From Frigidibacter sp. RF13 (lineage in GTDB: Bacteria; Pseudomonadota; Alphaproteobacteria; Rhodobacterales; Rhodobacteraceae): a stretch of 64,000 bases of DNA. Positions within the stretch are counted from its first letter, which is position 1. Every line of letters begins with the position of its first letter. Below, one piece after another: positions 17,409-27,085 of this stretch. The translations under genes and the position numbers were made by a program. Under the pieces are notes generated by a model. That model had not been told where the DNA came from and did not search any database. It saw only the letters and a list, made by a program, of their open reading frames with translations. Location: the NCBI RefSeq assembly GCF_026626305.1, contig NZ_JAPNUE010000006.1:124001-188000 (forward strand), given 5' to 3'.

Positions 17409-18410
17409 ATGGCGAGCCACACGTTCTTCTGCATCGATGGCCATACCTGCGGGAACCCCGTGCGAGTCGTCGCGGGTGGTGGGCCGAACCTGAAAGGCGC
17501 GACGATGCTGGAAAAGCGCGCGCATTTCCTGGCGGAGTACGACTGGATCCGCCACGGGCTGATGTTCGAGCCGCGGGGCCATGACATGATGTCGGGCTCG
17601 ATCCTTTACCCGCCGACGCGCGAGGATTGCGATGTGGCGATCCTGTTCATCGAGACCTCGGGCTGCCTGCCGATGTGCGGGCACGGGACGATCGGCACGG
17701 TAACGACGGCGATCGAACGCGGGCTGGTGACGCCGAAGGTGCCGGGGGTATTGCGGCTGGATACACCGGCCGGGCTGGTCATTGCCGAATACCGGCAGGA
17801 GGGGCAACTCGTCGAGGAAGTGAAGCTGACGAACGTGCCGGCCTTCTTGCATTCCGAAGGGCTGACGGCCGAGGTCGAGGGGCTGGGCGAGGTTACGGTC
17901 GACGTGGCCTATGGCGGCAATTTCTATGCGATCGTCGACCCGCAACCCGCTTTCCGCGACATGGCGGACCATTCGGCGGGGGATCTCTTGCGCTGGTCGC
18001 CTTTGCTGAGGAAGGCGCTGAACGAGAAATACATGTTCCAGCATCCCGAGAAGCCAGAGATCAAGGGGTTGAGCCATATCCTCTGGACGGGCAAGCCCAC
18101 GCAACCCGAGGCGACCGCGCGCAATGCGGTCTTCTACGGCGACAAGGCGATCGACCGGTCGCCCTGCGGCACCGGCACCTCGGCGCGGATCGCGCAATGG
18201 GCGGCGAAGGGCAAGCTGAAGGAAGGCGAGACCTTCGTCCACGAAAGCATCATCGGGTCGATGTTCAAGGGCCAGATCGTCGGGCGGGCGGAGGTGGGCG
18301 GCAAGCCTGCGGTCATCCCCTCGATTGCCGGCTGGGCGCGGGTGACGGGCTACAACACGATCTTCATCGATGATCGCGATCCGTTCGCGCACGGGTTCCA
18401 GGTATTGTGA
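17409..18410 (+). CDS. 4-hydroxyproline 2-epimerase
   Basis: A 333-residue proline-racemase-superfamily enzyme retaining both catalytic cysteines: LPMCGHGTIG and DRSPCGTGTSAR. The Cys/Cys pair is the state found in true 2-epimerases, so it should convert trans-4-hydroxy-L-proline to cis-4-hydroxy-D-proline. It begins 2 bases after the oxidoreductase stop and supplies its substrate. Confidence 0.93.
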   Translation: MASHTFFCIDGHTCGNPVRVVAGGGPNLKGATMLEKRAHFLAEYDWIRHGLMFEPRGHDMMSGSILYPPTREDCDVAILFIETSGCLPMCGHGTIGTVTTAIERGLVTPKVPGVLRLDTPAGLVIAEYRQEGQLVEEVKLTNVPAFLHSEGLTAEVEGLGEVTVDVAYGGNFYAIVDPQPAFRDMADHSAGDLLRWSPLLRKALNEKYMFQHPEKPEIKGLSHILWTGKPTQPEATARNAVFYGDKAIDRSPCGTGTSARIAQWAAKGKLKEGETFVHESIIGSMFKGQIVGRAEVGGKPAVIPSIAGWARVTGYNTIFIDDRDPFAHGFQVL

Positions 18411-18464
18411 GGACAGGGCGCAGGGTGGGCAATACTGCCTATCCTGCAATGAGGGAGGACGATC

Positions 18465-19565
18465 ATGAAAATCACCGCAATCAAAGCCTATCAGGTCGAT
18501 CTGCCCCTGAAGGAGGGCCGCTATAGCTGGTCGAACGGGAATTACGTCGAGGTCTTTGACGCGACCGTGGTTGCGGTCGAGACCGATGCGGGCATAACCG
18601 GCTGGGGTGAGTGTTGCCCGCTTGGATCCGCCTACCTGCCTGCCTATGCGCTGGGTGTGCGGTCGGGGCTGGCCGAGATCGCGCCGAAAGTCATCGGGCT
18701 CGATCCGCGCGATCTGGGTGTCCTGAACCGCCATATGGACGCGGTGCTGCGCGGCCATCCTTACGTGAAGGCGGCGATTGACGTGGCCTGCTGGGACATT
18801 CTTGGCAAGTCCTCCGGTCTGCCCTGCTATCAGCTTCTGGGCGGCAAGGCGCAGGACAAGATCCACCTCTATCGGGCGATTTCCCAGATCGAACCCGAGG
18901 CGATGGCGGGCAATGTCGCGGGATACCGGGCCGAAGGCTACACGAAGTTCCAGCTGAAGGTCGGGGCGGACGCCGACAGTGATATCGCTCGTATTCGCGC
19001 GGCGCGCGCGATCTTGCAGCCGTCCGATATCCTTGTGGCAGATGCCAATACCGGCTGGACGATGCACGAGGCCGCCCGTGTGGTGAACGCGGTGCGCGAC
19101 CTTGACGTCTATATCGAACAGCCCTCGCCGACCTATGAAGAATGCCTCGCTACCCGGCGCCGGTCTTCGCTGCCCTTCGTGCTCGACGAGGTGATCGGCG
19201 GGGTGGGTGACCTGATGCGCGGGATCGCGGACGGGGCGATGGATGTGATCAACCTGAAGATCTCGAAGGTTGGTGGACTGACCAAGGCCCGCCAGATGCG
19301 CGATCTGTGCATCGCGGCGGGCATTCCGATGACGATCGAGGATACCTGGGGTGGCGATATCGTCACCGCGACCATCGCCCATCTGGCGCAATCGACGCCT
19401 GCGGAATTCTGCTTTTCGGCCACCGATTTCAATTCCTACGGAACGAAGGATATCGCGACCGGGGCGCCGAAGCGGGTCGAGGGCTGCATGCAGGCGTCGG
19501 ATGCGCCGGGCCTTGGGGTCGAACCGATCATGGCGGCGCTGGGCGCGCCGGTGCTGGAGGTCTGA
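18465..19565 (+). CDS. mandelate racemase/muconate lactonizing-family enzyme
   Basis: A 366-residue enolase-superfamily protein. Metal ligands fall in VADANTG, IEQPSP and LDEVIGG; the lysine base is in KFQLKVG and a second lysine in [10 protein letters not shown]. The KxxxK spacing with Q in the middle resembles the clade of hydroxyproline-betaine epimerases and cis-3-hydroxy-L-proline dehydratases. Given its neighbours, one of these roles is likely, but the sequence alone does not settle which. AGGGAGGA precedes the ATG. Confidence 0.82.
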   Translation: MKITAIKAYQVDLPLKEGRYSWSNGNYVEVFDATVVAVETDAGITGWGECCPLGSAYLPAYALGVRSGLAEIAPKVIGLDPRDLGVLNRHMDAVLRGHPYVKAAIDVACWDILGKSSGLPCYQLLGGKAQDKIHLYRAISQIEPEAMAGNVAGYRAEGYTKFQLKVGADADSDIARIRAARAILQPSDILVADANTGWTMHEAARVVNAVRDLDVYIEQPSPTYEECLATRRRSSLPFVLDEVIGGVGDLMRGIADGAMDVINLKISKVGGLTKARQMRDLCIAAGIPMTIEDTWGGDIVTATIAHLAQSTPAEFCFSATDFNSYGTKDIATGAPKRVEGCMQASDAPGLGVEPIMAALGAPVLEV

Positions 19566-19566
19566 G

Positions 19567-20595
19567 ATGCGTTCGAACAGGGTCATACATGTCGTCGGCT
19601 GCCATGCCGAGGGCGAGGTGGGCGATGTGATCGTCGGCGGCGTCGCGCCGCCGCCCGGTGAGACGATCTGGGAACAGTCGCGCTGGATCGCGACCGACAA
19701 CCACCTGCGTGATTTCGTCCTGAACGAACCGCGCGGCGGGGTCTTCCGCCATGTGAACCTGCTGGTGCCGCCGAAAGACCCGCGCGCGGCGACCGGCTGG
19801 ATCATCATGGAGCCGATACATACGCCGCCCATGTCAGGGTCGAACTCAATCTGCGTGGCGACGGTCGTTCTGGATACCGGCATCGTGCCGATGGTCGAGC
19901 CTGAGACCCGCTTCTTCATGGAAGCGCCGGGCGGCCTCGTCGAAGTGGTCGCCACCTGCCGGGACGGCAAGGCCGAGCGCATCCGGGTGACGAATGTGCC
20001 GAGCTTCGCCGCACGGCTCAATGCCAAGGTCGAGGTCGAGGGCTTGGGGACTCTGACTGTCGACACGGCCTATGGCGGTGACAGTTTTGCCCTTGTCGAC
20101 GCGGCTTCCTGTGGTTTCGACCTCGACCCGTCCGAGGCGCGGGAGCTGTCTGAGACCGGTATGAAGATCCGCAAGGCGGCATCGGAGCAACTGGGCTTCA
20201 GCCATCCGACCAACCCTGACTGGAACCACATATCCTTCTGCCAGTTCACCCGCCCGGTCGAACTGGTGAACGGCACGAAGACCGGCCGCAACACCGTGGC
20301 GATCGAGCCGGGCAAGCTCGACCGGTCGCCGACCGGTACGGGGTGTTCGGCGCGGATGGCGGTTCTGCATGCGAAGGGCGAGCTTGCAGTGGGCGAGGCT
20401 TTCACCGGCGTCTCGATCATCGGTTCGGAATTCCACTGCCGGCTGGAGCGGGAGACCGATCTGAACGGAACGAAGGCGGTCGTGCCCTCGATCTCGGGCC
20501 GGGCCTGGATCACTGAAATCAAGCAACTGGTCTGCGACCCCGCAGACCCCTGGCCGCGTGGCTACCGGGTGGGTGACACCTGGCCGATGCGGTGA
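19567..20595 (+). CDS. proline-racemase-family protein with Ser/Thr active-site pair
   Basis: A 342-residue homolog of the 4-hydroxyproline epimerase two genes upstream. The first catalytic cysteine position is Ser ([12 protein letters not shown]) and the second is Thr ([11 protein letters not shown]). Known family members pair Cys/Cys (epimerase), Ser/Cys, or Cys/Thr (trans-3-hydroxy-L-proline dehydratase). A Ser/Thr pair does not fit these, so the reaction is uncertain; a dehydratase-like role on a hydroxyproline isomer is one guess. It follows the enolase-family gene by one base and is clearly co-translated. Confidence 0.85.
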   Translation: MRSNRVIHVVGCHAEGEVGDVIVGGVAPPPGETIWEQSRWIATDNHLRDFVLNEPRGGVFRHVNLLVPPKDPRAATGWIIMEPIHTPPMSGSNSICVATVVLDTGIVPMVEPETRFFMEAPGGLVEVVATCRDGKAERIRVTNVPSFAARLNAKVEVEGLGTLTVDTAYGGDSFALVDAASCGFDLDPSEARELSETGMKIRKAASEQLGFSHPTNPDWNHISFCQFTRPVELVNGTKTGRNTVAIEPGKLDRSPTGTGCSARMAVLHAKGELAVGEAFTGVSIIGSEFHCRLERETDLNGTKAVVPSISGRAWITEIKQLVCDPADPWPRGYRVGDTWPMR

Positions 20596-20613
20596 CTTTG
20601 GAAGGAGAAGAAC

Positions 20614-22116
20614 ATGCTGACCGGACGCCATCTGATTGCCGGGGACTGGGTCATGGGCGAGGCAACCTTTGCCTCGCAGCCCGCGAGCGGTGAGGCCCAT
20701 GATTTCTCGGTCGGAACGCCTGCCCATGTGGACCGGGCCGCACGGGCGGCGGAAGAGGCCTTCTGGTCTTTCTCTTCGCTGACGCGCGAAGCCCGCGCCC
20801 GGTTTCTGGAACGGATCGCCGCCGAGATCGAGGTGCGGGGGGCCGAGATCACCGAGATCGGCCATCAGGAAACTGGCCTGCCCACGGCGCGGTTGGAAGG
20901 CGAGCGGGGGCGGACAGTCGGGCAGCTTCGGCTGTTTGCCTCTCATATCCGCAAGGGCGACTATCTCGACCGCCGCCATGATGCGGCGCTGCCGGACCGG
21001 GCGCCACTGCCGCGTCCTGAACTGACGCTAATTCAGCGCCCGATCGGGCCGGTCGCGGTCTTCGGCGCCTCGAACTTCCCGCTCGCCTTTTCGGTCGCGG
21101 GCGGTGACACGGCTTCGGCTTTGGCGGCAGGTTGCCCGGTTGTGGTGAAAGGCCATTCGGCCCATCCTGGCACGGGCGAACTGGTCGCGCAGGCGATCGA
21201 TGCGGCGATCAAGGCCGAGGGGCTGCATCCCGGGGTTTTCTCGCTGATCCAGGGCGGACGACGCGATGTGGGCGAGGCGTTGGTGAAGCATCCGCTGATC
21301 CGGGCGGTGGGTTTCACCGGCTCGCTTGTTGGGGGCAGGGCGCTTTTCGACCTCTGCGCGCAGCGCCCCGACCCGATCCCGTTCTTCGGCGAGCTTGGCT
21401 CGGTCAATCCGATGTTCCTCTTGCCTTCCGCGCTGAAAGCGCGGGGTGGCGATCTGGCCAAGGGTTGGGCCGGATCGCTGACCATGGGGGCAGGGCAGTT
21501 CTGCACAAACCCCGGCATCGCGGTGGTGATCGACGGTCCTGACGCCGAAGCTTTCGTTGCGGCGGCGCGCGAGGCGGTGGGCGCGGTCAGTGCGCAGACC
21601 ATGCTGACGGACGGCATCGCCGCCGCCTACCGCGACGGCCAGCGGCGGATTGCCGCCGGGCGCGGCGTGCGCGAAGTGCTGGTCACCTCCTGTGACCTGC
21701 GCACCGCAACGCCCTACCTCTACGAGGTTTCCGCCGCCGACTGGCTGGCCGATCATGCTTTGGCGGAAGAGGTCTTTGGCCCCTTGGGCCTGATCGTCCG
21801 GGCCCGGGACGCGGACGAAATGGAGCGGATCGCGCGCAGCCTCCAGGGCCAGCTGACCTGCACATTGCATATGGACGCTGCAGATACCGATCACGCCCGC
21901 AACCTGCTGCCTATCCTTGAACGCAAGGCGGGCCGGATCATTGCGAACGGTTTCCCGACCGGGGTCGAGGTCGCCGATGCGATGGTCCATGGCGGGCCCT
22001 ATCCGGCCTCGACCAACTTCGGGCATACATCTGTGGGTACGATGGCGATCCGGCGCTGGCTGCGACCGGTCTGCTATCAGAACCTGCCGACCGATCTCAT
22101 CCCCGAAAGCGCCTGA
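20614..22116 (+). CDS. alpha-ketoglutarate semialdehyde dehydrogenase
   Basis: A 500-residue NAD(P)-dependent aldehyde dehydrogenase of the KGSADH type. The catalytic cysteine is in AGQFCTNPG and the general-base glutamate in FGELGSVNP; the nucleotide-binding segment includes VGFTGSLVGG. It oxidises 2-oxoglutarate semialdehyde to 2-oxoglutarate, the last step of the hydroxyproline pathway encoded here. AAGGAG precedes the ATG. Confidence 0.92.
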   Translation: MLTGRHLIAGDWVMGEATFASQPASGEAHDFSVGTPAHVDRAARAAEEAFWSFSSLTREARARFLERIAAEIEVRGAEITEIGHQETGLPTARLEGERGRTVGQLRLFASHIRKGDYLDRRHDAALPDRAPLPRPELTLIQRPIGPVAVFGASNFPLAFSVAGGDTASALAAGCPVVVKGHSAHPGTGELVAQAIDAAIKAEGLHPGVFSLIQGGRRDVGEALVKHPLIRAVGFTGSLVGGRALFDLCAQRPDPIPFFGELGSVNPMFLLPSALKARGGDLAKGWAGSLTMGAGQFCTNPGIAVVIDGPDAEAFVAAAREAVGAVSAQTMLTDGIAAAYRDGQRRIAAGRGVREVLVTSCDLRTATPYLYEVSAADWLADHALAEEVFGPLGLIVRARDADEMERIARSLQGQLTCTLHMDAADTDHARNLLPILERKAGRIIANGFPTGVEVADAMVHGGPYPASTNFGHTSVGTMAIRRWLRPVCYQNLPTDLIPESA

Positions 22117-22124
22117 CTCTGGGC

Positions 22125-22145
22125 CGGGGAGGCGCTGCTTCCCCG
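22125..22145. terminator. bidirectional terminator candidate
   Basis: Stem CGGGGA (22125-22130) / TCCCCG (22140-22145) between the convergent aldehyde dehydrogenase and asparaginase genes. No U tract, so only its position supports termination. Confidence 0.4.
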
Positions 22146-22154
22146 TACATCCGC

Positions 22155-23147
22155 TCAGCAGAAATCCGGTGCGGTGCGCAACTCGCCGGTCGTGAAGCCA
22201 CGCCAGTTCTTTTGCGGCCCGGTCAGATAGTGAGCAACGACCGGATCGGCGGCGTCGAGCGCGCCCAGGCGAACCAGGATCGCGGTGATCGCGGCCTCGG
22301 CGGCGCGCGTGCCGCCGTCCATGACCTTCAACGCCACGCCGCGCTTCTGTTCGGGAAGGATAGCGATGAACACCGCCTCCGCCCCGGTCTTGACCGAGAC
22401 CCGGCCACCCATTGCGCGCATCAGGCTCGTGCAGGACCGGCCTTCGCCGGCCACGAGGTCGGGGTGTTTCGCCATGGCTCGCGTCAACCGGAAGGCGGCG
22501 CGAGCGCGAGTATCGCCCTCCTCGCGCGCTCCGGCAAAGAATGACATCGCTCGCGCGAGTGCGTGGACGGAGGTAGCGAAGTTCGGCGCCGAACAGCCGT
22601 CGATACCCCAGCCGGGGCTGTCCATTCCGGTCACTTCCTCGAAGGCGGCGCGGACCGCTTTCTGGACCGGGTGCCCTAACTCGACATATTCGGATCCGCC
22701 GCCTAGATGCTGGTTCAGCGTCAGAAAGCCCGCATGCTTGCCAGAACAGTTGTTGTGCAACTGGCAGGGCGTTGCATCGGTCTTGATCAACTCGTCGCGG
22801 GCAGGCCAATCCGTGGGCCAGTGAGTGCCACAGCGCAGATCGGCTTCTCCGAGCTCAATATCCCTAAGCCAGCTGGCAACCGCCTCGGTGTGGATTGCTG
22901 CGCCTTGATGCGATGCGCAGGCCAGGGCAAGCTGCGCGTCCGTAAGGCCCGCATTGTCGGCCGCGCCGCTTTCAAGAAGCGGCAACGCCTGGAGCATCTT
23001 GCAAGAAGAGCGGGGGAAGATGATCGCGTCCGGGTCCCCCCAGGCCTCGACGATCGCGCCGGTCTCGTCGGTGATGACCGCATGGCCACGATGGGTGCTT
23101 TCAAGAAGCCCGCCACGCCAAACCTCGATCAGTTCCGCCGCTGCCAT
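22155..23147 (-). CDS. asparaginase of the Rhizobium etli (ReAV) type
   Basis: A 330-residue asparaginase-family protein unrelated to the E. coli types. The serine/lysine active-site motif PRSSCK, the CSGKHAGF zinc-site motif and DGCSAPNF, corresponding to the Ser48/Lys51, Cys135/Lys138 and Cys189 positions of ReAV, are all present. It would hydrolyse L-asparagine to aspartate and ammonia in the cytoplasm; no signal peptide is visible. Confidence 0.9.
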   Translation of the reverse strand: MAAAELIEVWRGGLLESTHRGHAVITDETGAIVEAWGDPDAIIFPRSSCKMLQALPLLESGAADNAGLTDAQLALACASHQGAAIHTEAVASWLRDIELGEADLRCGTHWPTDWPARDELIKTDATPCQLHNNCSGKHAGFLTLNQHLGGGSEYVELGHPVQKAVRAAFEEVTGMDSPGWGIDGCSAPNFATSVHALARAMSFFAGAREEGDTRARAAFRLTRAMAKHPDLVAGEGRSCTSLMRAMGGRVSVKTGAEAVFIAILPEQKRGVALKVMDGGTRAAEAAITAILVRLGALDAADPVVAHYLTGPQKNWRGFTTGELRTAPDFC

Positions 23148-23343
23148 CGGTCCACCTTCCGTTGCTGCCCGTTTCAGCGATTTTTCGCCACATGCTGTGC
23201 CTACGGGTCTTTCCCTGCCGGGCTCCGTTGGGCTATGAGTTCAATATCGAGTTGGATTGGCTCCCGCCACCCAAAAACACGCGCGACCAGAGACCGGATC
23301 GGCGCGCCAGAATCAGGGCGGGGCAGAGGCTGGAGGGCGGACA

Positions 23344-23859
23344 ATGAAGGTTTGGCAAAGTTGGATCGCGACTGCGGCCTTGCTGGCCGCGGGGACGGGC
23401 GCGGCGCAGGCGCAGGTTTCGACCAATCGGGTGGCCGCCAATACCGACTGGAGTGTTTTCGTCGAGGGCACCGATTGCTGGGGGGTGTCGGCGCCGAAGG
23501 AAACGGTGAACACCAAGGATGGCAAGTCGGTCGCGGTCCGTCGTGGCGACATCCTTCTTTTCATTACCTATCGGCAGGGCACCAAGGGTGAGATTTCCTT
23601 CACCGGCGGCTACCCGTTCGCGCCGGGATCGACGGTCGGTCTTGATGTCGGTGGAACCAAGTTCGACTTGTTCGTCGACGGCGAATGGGCCTGGGCCGGT
23701 TCGCCCGATGAGGATGCGAAGATCATCGCGGCGCTGAAGGCCGGGTCAGGTGCGATCCTGACTGCGCGCTCGGCGCGCGGAACCCAGACGCAGGATACAT
23801 TCTCGCTTCTCGGCTTCTCTGCCGCCGTGGACGAAGCCGCCAAGCGCTGTGGTGGCTGA
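23344..23859 (+). CDS. invasion-associated locus B (IalB)-like protein
   Basis: A 171-residue secreted protein. Signal peptide MKVWQSWIATAALLAAGTGAAQA, then the IalB pattern with WSVFVEGTDCWGVSAPKET and the near-terminal cysteine CGG. IalB-family proteins are exported and of unclear function in free-living alphaproteobacteria. It precedes the phosphatase gene by 3 bases, suggesting an operon. Confidence 0.87.
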   Translation: MKVWQSWIATAALLAAGTGAAQAQVSTNRVAANTDWSVFVEGTDCWGVSAPKETVNTKDGKSVAVRRGDILLFITYRQGTKGEISFTGGYPFAPGSTVGLDVGGTKFDLFVDGEWAWAGSPDEDAKIIAALKAGSGAILTARSARGTQTQDTFSLLGFSAAVDEAAKRCGG

Positions 23860-23862
23860 TAT

Positions 23863-24630
23863 ATGCGCAACGCAGAGTTGGACGATGCGCTCGCGATAGC
23901 CGGTGCCGCCGCTGAGGCGGCACTTGGCTTTTTCCGGGGTCGTCTTGGGATAGAGTTCAAGGCAGACGAAAGCCCGGTGACGCAGGCGGACCGCGCGGTC
24001 GAGGCCGAGGTGCGCCGCCTGATTGCCGACCGTTTCCCGGGCCACGGCATCTACGGCGAGGAACATGGGATAGAGGGCGGCGACGCCCGCGCCCTTTGGG
24101 TCATTGACCCGATCGACGGCACCCGCAGTTTCATTTCCGGCCATCCGCTTTTCGGCTTCCTGCTTGCCCATCTCGTCGAGGGAGAGGTTGAGCTTGCCGC
24201 TGTCGGCATGCCCGCCCTGGGCGAGGTCTTTGCCGCCCGCCGGGGCGGCGGTGCGTGGAAAGATGGCGCGCGGCTGCAATCCTCGGGGCGCCGGACGCTT
24301 GAGGGCTCAACGCTTTATGTGAACGAGGGCGAGAAGATCTGGCGCGCCCACCCCGAGACCTTCGCGCGCCTGATGAATGCGGGCACGACCCGGCGGTTTT
24401 CTTACGACTGCTATCCTTATGCGCTTCTGGCCATGGGTCATGTCGACGTCGTGGTGGATTTCGATCTGCAACCCTACGATTACCTGACCGTTTCGCTTCT
24501 GGTCGAGGAAGCGGGTGGGCGGATGACCGACTGGGCTGGCGGGCGGCTGCACATGGGCGAGAGCGTCTCGACCGTGGCCGCCGCGACGCCGGACCTGCAC
24601 GCGGCAGCGCTGCGCCTGCTGCAGGGCTAG
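23863..24630 (+). CDS. inositol monophosphatase-family phosphatase (HisN-like)
   Basis: A 255-residue Mg2+-dependent phosphatase. The metal motif WVIDPIDGTRSFISGHPLFG, GEEHGIEGG and YDYLTVSLLVEEAGG are visible. In alphaproteobacteria this branch often serves as histidinol-phosphatase, but activity on inositol phosphates cannot be excluded. Its stop overlaps the convergent GlpR-type gene by four bases. Confidence 0.92.
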   Translation: MRNAELDDALAIAGAAAEAALGFFRGRLGIEFKADESPVTQADRAVEAEVRRLIADRFPGHGIYGEEHGIEGGDARALWVIDPIDGTRSFISGHPLFGFLLAHLVEGEVELAAVGMPALGEVFAARRGGGAWKDGARLQSSGRRTLEGSTLYVNEGEKIWRAHPETFARLMNAGTTRRFSYDCYPYALLAMGHVDVVVDFDLQPYDYLTVSLLVEEAGGRMTDWAGGRLHMGESVSTVAAATPDLHAAALRLLQG

Positions 24631-25394
24631 CTCCGCTCCGCAACATTGACTGCGGTGTCCCAATCCGCGCATTTCCGGGCAAGCGGCTGAGGCAGGGGCC
24701 GGTCGGTGAAGATCGCCGCTAGGTCGCGCAGCGAGCCGATCCTGACCGGCGCCGCGCGCGTCAGCTTGGAGTGATCGGCGACGAGGAAGGCCTGCCGCGC
24801 CCGGCCGATGATTGCCCGGCTGACATGAACCTCCTGGCTGTCGAAATCCAGAAGCTCGCCTTCGTTATCCAGCGCCGAGGTGCCGATGATCGCGAAGTCG
24901 ACCTTGAAGGCAGCAATCGCCTCGCGGGTCAGATCGCCAACCAGCCCGCCGTCCGACCGGCGCAAGACGCCCCCCGCAACGATCACCTCGCAGCTTTCGC
25001 TTTCGGCAAGGATATTGGCGATGTTGAGGTTGTTGGTCACCACCGTCAGGTTGCGGTGCCCGAGGAGCGCGCGCGCCACCGCCTCGGTCGTGGTGCCGAT
25101 GTTGAGGAAAAGCGACGAGTTGTCGGGGATCGCTGCTGCGCAGGCCCGGCCGATCGCTGCCTTGGCGTCTGCGTTCAGATTGCGCCGTTCCGCATAACCG
25201 ATATTGGCGACGCCCGACCGCAGGACCGCCCCGCCATGCACCCGCGCCAGCCGCCCGGCATCGGCAAGTTCGCTCAAATCGCGGCGAATGGTCTGGAGTG
25301 TAACGCCAAAACGTGTGGCAAGCTCCTCGACCAGGACTTTGCCCTCGGCCCTCGCAAGCTCCACGATCTCCATTTGCCTCAGGCTCAATACCAT
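24627..25394 (-). CDS. glpR: DeoR-family repressor of glycerol genes
   Basis: A 255-residue DeoR-type regulator. The N-terminal winged helix reads LATRFGVTLQTIRRDLSELA, and the sugar-phosphate-sensing domain shows the IGTTTEA and ADHSKL motifs. The ATG at 25394 has AAGGGAGG upstream; an in-frame ATG 17 codons earlier lacks one. Divergent placement next to glpD indicates response to glycerol 3-phosphate. Confidence 0.9.
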   Translation of the reverse strand: MVLSLRQMEIVELARAEGKVLVEELATRFGVTLQTIRRDLSELADAGRLARVHGGAVLRSGVANIGYAERRNLNADAKAAIGRACAAAIPDNSSLFLNIGTTTEAVARALLGHRNLTVVTNNLNIANILAESESCEVIVAGGVLRRSDGGLVGDLTREAIAAFKVDFAIIGTSALDNEGELLDFDSQEVHVSRAIIGRARQAFLVADHSKLTRAAPVRIGSLRDLAAIFTDRPLPQPLARKCADWDTAVNVAERS

Positions 25395-25442
25395 GGGGCC
25401 TCCCTTTCGGCCCATCTTACGAAAACGGCTCGCGTTGCAAAG

Positions 25443-25462
25443 CAAAAACGAACAAAAACGAA
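25443..25462. promoter_or_regulatory. tandem GlpR operator candidate
   Basis: The decamer CAAAAACGAA occurs twice in a row, exactly one helical turn apart, between the repressor and glpD and just upstream of the -35 of the glpD promoter. DeoR-family repressors commonly bind such A/T-rich direct repeats. Confidence 0.6.
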
Positions 25463-25470
25463 AGCACTAT

Positions 25471-25499
25471 TTGACAAATCGCGCGTAGACGCCTTCAAT
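25471..25499 (+). promoter_or_regulatory. sigma-70-like promoter of glpDK
   Basis: A consensus TTGACA -35 (25471-25476), 17-base spacer, and TTCAAT -10 (25494-25499), with transcription expected near 25506 and the glpD ATG at 25523. The operator repeats abut it. Confidence 0.75.
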
Positions 25500-25522
25500 T
25501 CCGTATCTTCCTGAGGTGCGGC

Positions 25523-27085
25523 ATGGATTCGGACAGGCTTTACGACATTTTCATTATCGGAGGCGGTATCAACGGCTGCGGCATCGCCCGTGACGCGTCG
25601 GGGCGCGGCCTGTCCGTGTCTCTTGCAGAGATGAACGATCTGGCCTCTGCCACCTCGTCGGCCTCGACCAAGCTCTTTCACGGCGGCTTGCGATATCTGG
25701 AGTATTTCGAGATTGGCCTTGTTCGCAAGGCATTGAAAGAACGCGAAGTTCTTCTCAGCGCCATGCCTCATATCTCCTGGCCGATGCGCTTTGTCCTGCC
25801 CTATCATTCGGATATGCGGTTCGAAGGCGAGACGCCCACCTCGCGCTTGATGAATGTCTTCATGCCCTGGATGCGCGGCCGCCGCCCGGCCTGGCTGATC
25901 CGGCTTGGCCTGTTCCTCTACGATCATCTCGGCGGCCGGAAGATCCTGCCCGGCACCCGTACGCTCAACCTGCGGATGGATCCGGCGGGTCAGCCTCTGA
26001 AACGAAAATTCGCGAAAGCCTATGAATATTCCGACTGCTGGGTCGAGGATGCACGTCTTGTGGTCCTCAATGCCCGCGACGCGGCCGAACGCGGCGCCGA
26101 AATCCTGACCCGTACCCGCGTCACCGGGGCCGAGCGGACGGGCGATCACTGGACTGTCACTCTGGAACGCGGCGGGCGCACGGAAACACGCCGCGCGAAG
26201 GTGCTGGTCAACGCCGGCGGGCCCTGGGTCGAGAAGGTCGTGCGCGGCATTGCCCATATCGAAACGCAGGAATCGATCCGCCTGGTGCGCGGCAGCCATA
26301 TCGTGGTGCCCAAGCTTTACGACCATGATCGCTGCTATTTCTTCCAGGGCGAGGATGGCCGGATCATCTTTTCCATCCCCTACGAGGAAACTTTCACCCT
26401 GATCGGCACAACCGACATGGATCACGGCGACGATCCGGCGGGACCCGTGTGTACCGAGGCCGAGCAGGACTATCTCTGTGCTTTCGCGTCGAATTATTTC
26501 GATAAGCCGGTGACCCGCGATCAGGTGGTCTGGACCTATTCAGGTGTCCGGCCGCTTTACAATGACGGCGCGAAATCGGCGCAGGCGGCGACGCGCGATT
26601 ATGTTCTGTCGCTGAACAGTGAAGGCCCGCCGATCCTGTCGGTCTTTGGCGGCAAGATCACCACCTACCGCAAATTGTCCGAGGCGGCGCTGGCAAAGAT
26701 CGCGCCCTTTCTCGCGCCCGCGCGCGGCGACTGGACCGCGGGTGTGGCCCTCGCCGGAGGCGATTTTACCGTCGGCGCGGCGCCAAGCCTCGGGGCCATG
26801 CTGAAACTCGACCATCCGTTCCTGAGCGACTACACCTGCCGCCGCATGGCACGCGCCTATGGGACAGAGGCGGCAAAGATCGTCGCCGGAGCGTCGCGCG
26901 CGGAGGACCTCGGCCGCGCCTTCGGTGCAGGCTTGACGGAACGTGAGGTCGATTGGCTGATGGCCAAGGAATTTGCGCGGACGGCGGAAGATGTGGTCTG
27001 GCGGCGCTCGAAACTGGGGCTCAGGATGACGGTCGAAGAGATCGCCGCGCTTGACGTCTGGATGAAGGAAAGGGCCGGAGCATGA
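25523..27085 (+). CDS. glpD: glycerol-3-phosphate dehydrogenase (aerobic)
   Basis: A 520-residue FAD enzyme that oxidises sn-glycerol 3-phosphate to dihydroxyacetone phosphate at the inner membrane, passing electrons to quinone. FAD motif [20 protein letters not shown], then [20 protein letters not shown] and [13 protein letters not shown] are diagnostic. A four-base ATGA overlap couples it to glpK. Confidence 0.96.
   Translation: MDSDRLYDIFIIGGGINGCGIARDASGRGLSVSLAEMNDLASATSSASTKLFHGGLRYLEYFEIGLVRKALKEREVLLSAMPHISWPMRFVLPYHSDMRFEGETPTSRLMNVFMPWMRGRRPAWLIRLGLFLYDHLGGRKILPGTRTLNLRMDPAGQPLKRKFAKAYEYSDCWVEDARLVVLNARDAAERGAEILTRTRVTGAERTGDHWTVTLERGGRTETRRAKVLVNAGGPWVEKVVRGIAHIETQESIRLVRGSHIVVPKLYDHDRCYFFQGEDGRIIFSIPYEETFTLIGTTDMDHGDDPAGPVCTEAEQDYLCAFASNYFDKPVTRDQVVWTYSGVRPLYNDGAKSAQAATRDYVLSLNSEGPPILSVFGGKITTYRKLSEAALAKIAPFLAPARGDWTAGVALAGGDFTVGAAPSLGAMLKLDHPFLSDYTCRRMARAYGTEAAKIVAGASRAEDLGRAFGAGLTEREVDWLMAKEFARTAEDVVWRRSKLGLRMTVEEIAALDVWMKERAGA

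Noticed and set aside
17385..20066. Long minus-strand open frame opposite the epimerase and enolase-family genes
   Set aside because: Antisense to three genes with catalytic motifs; no start signal or family resemblance.
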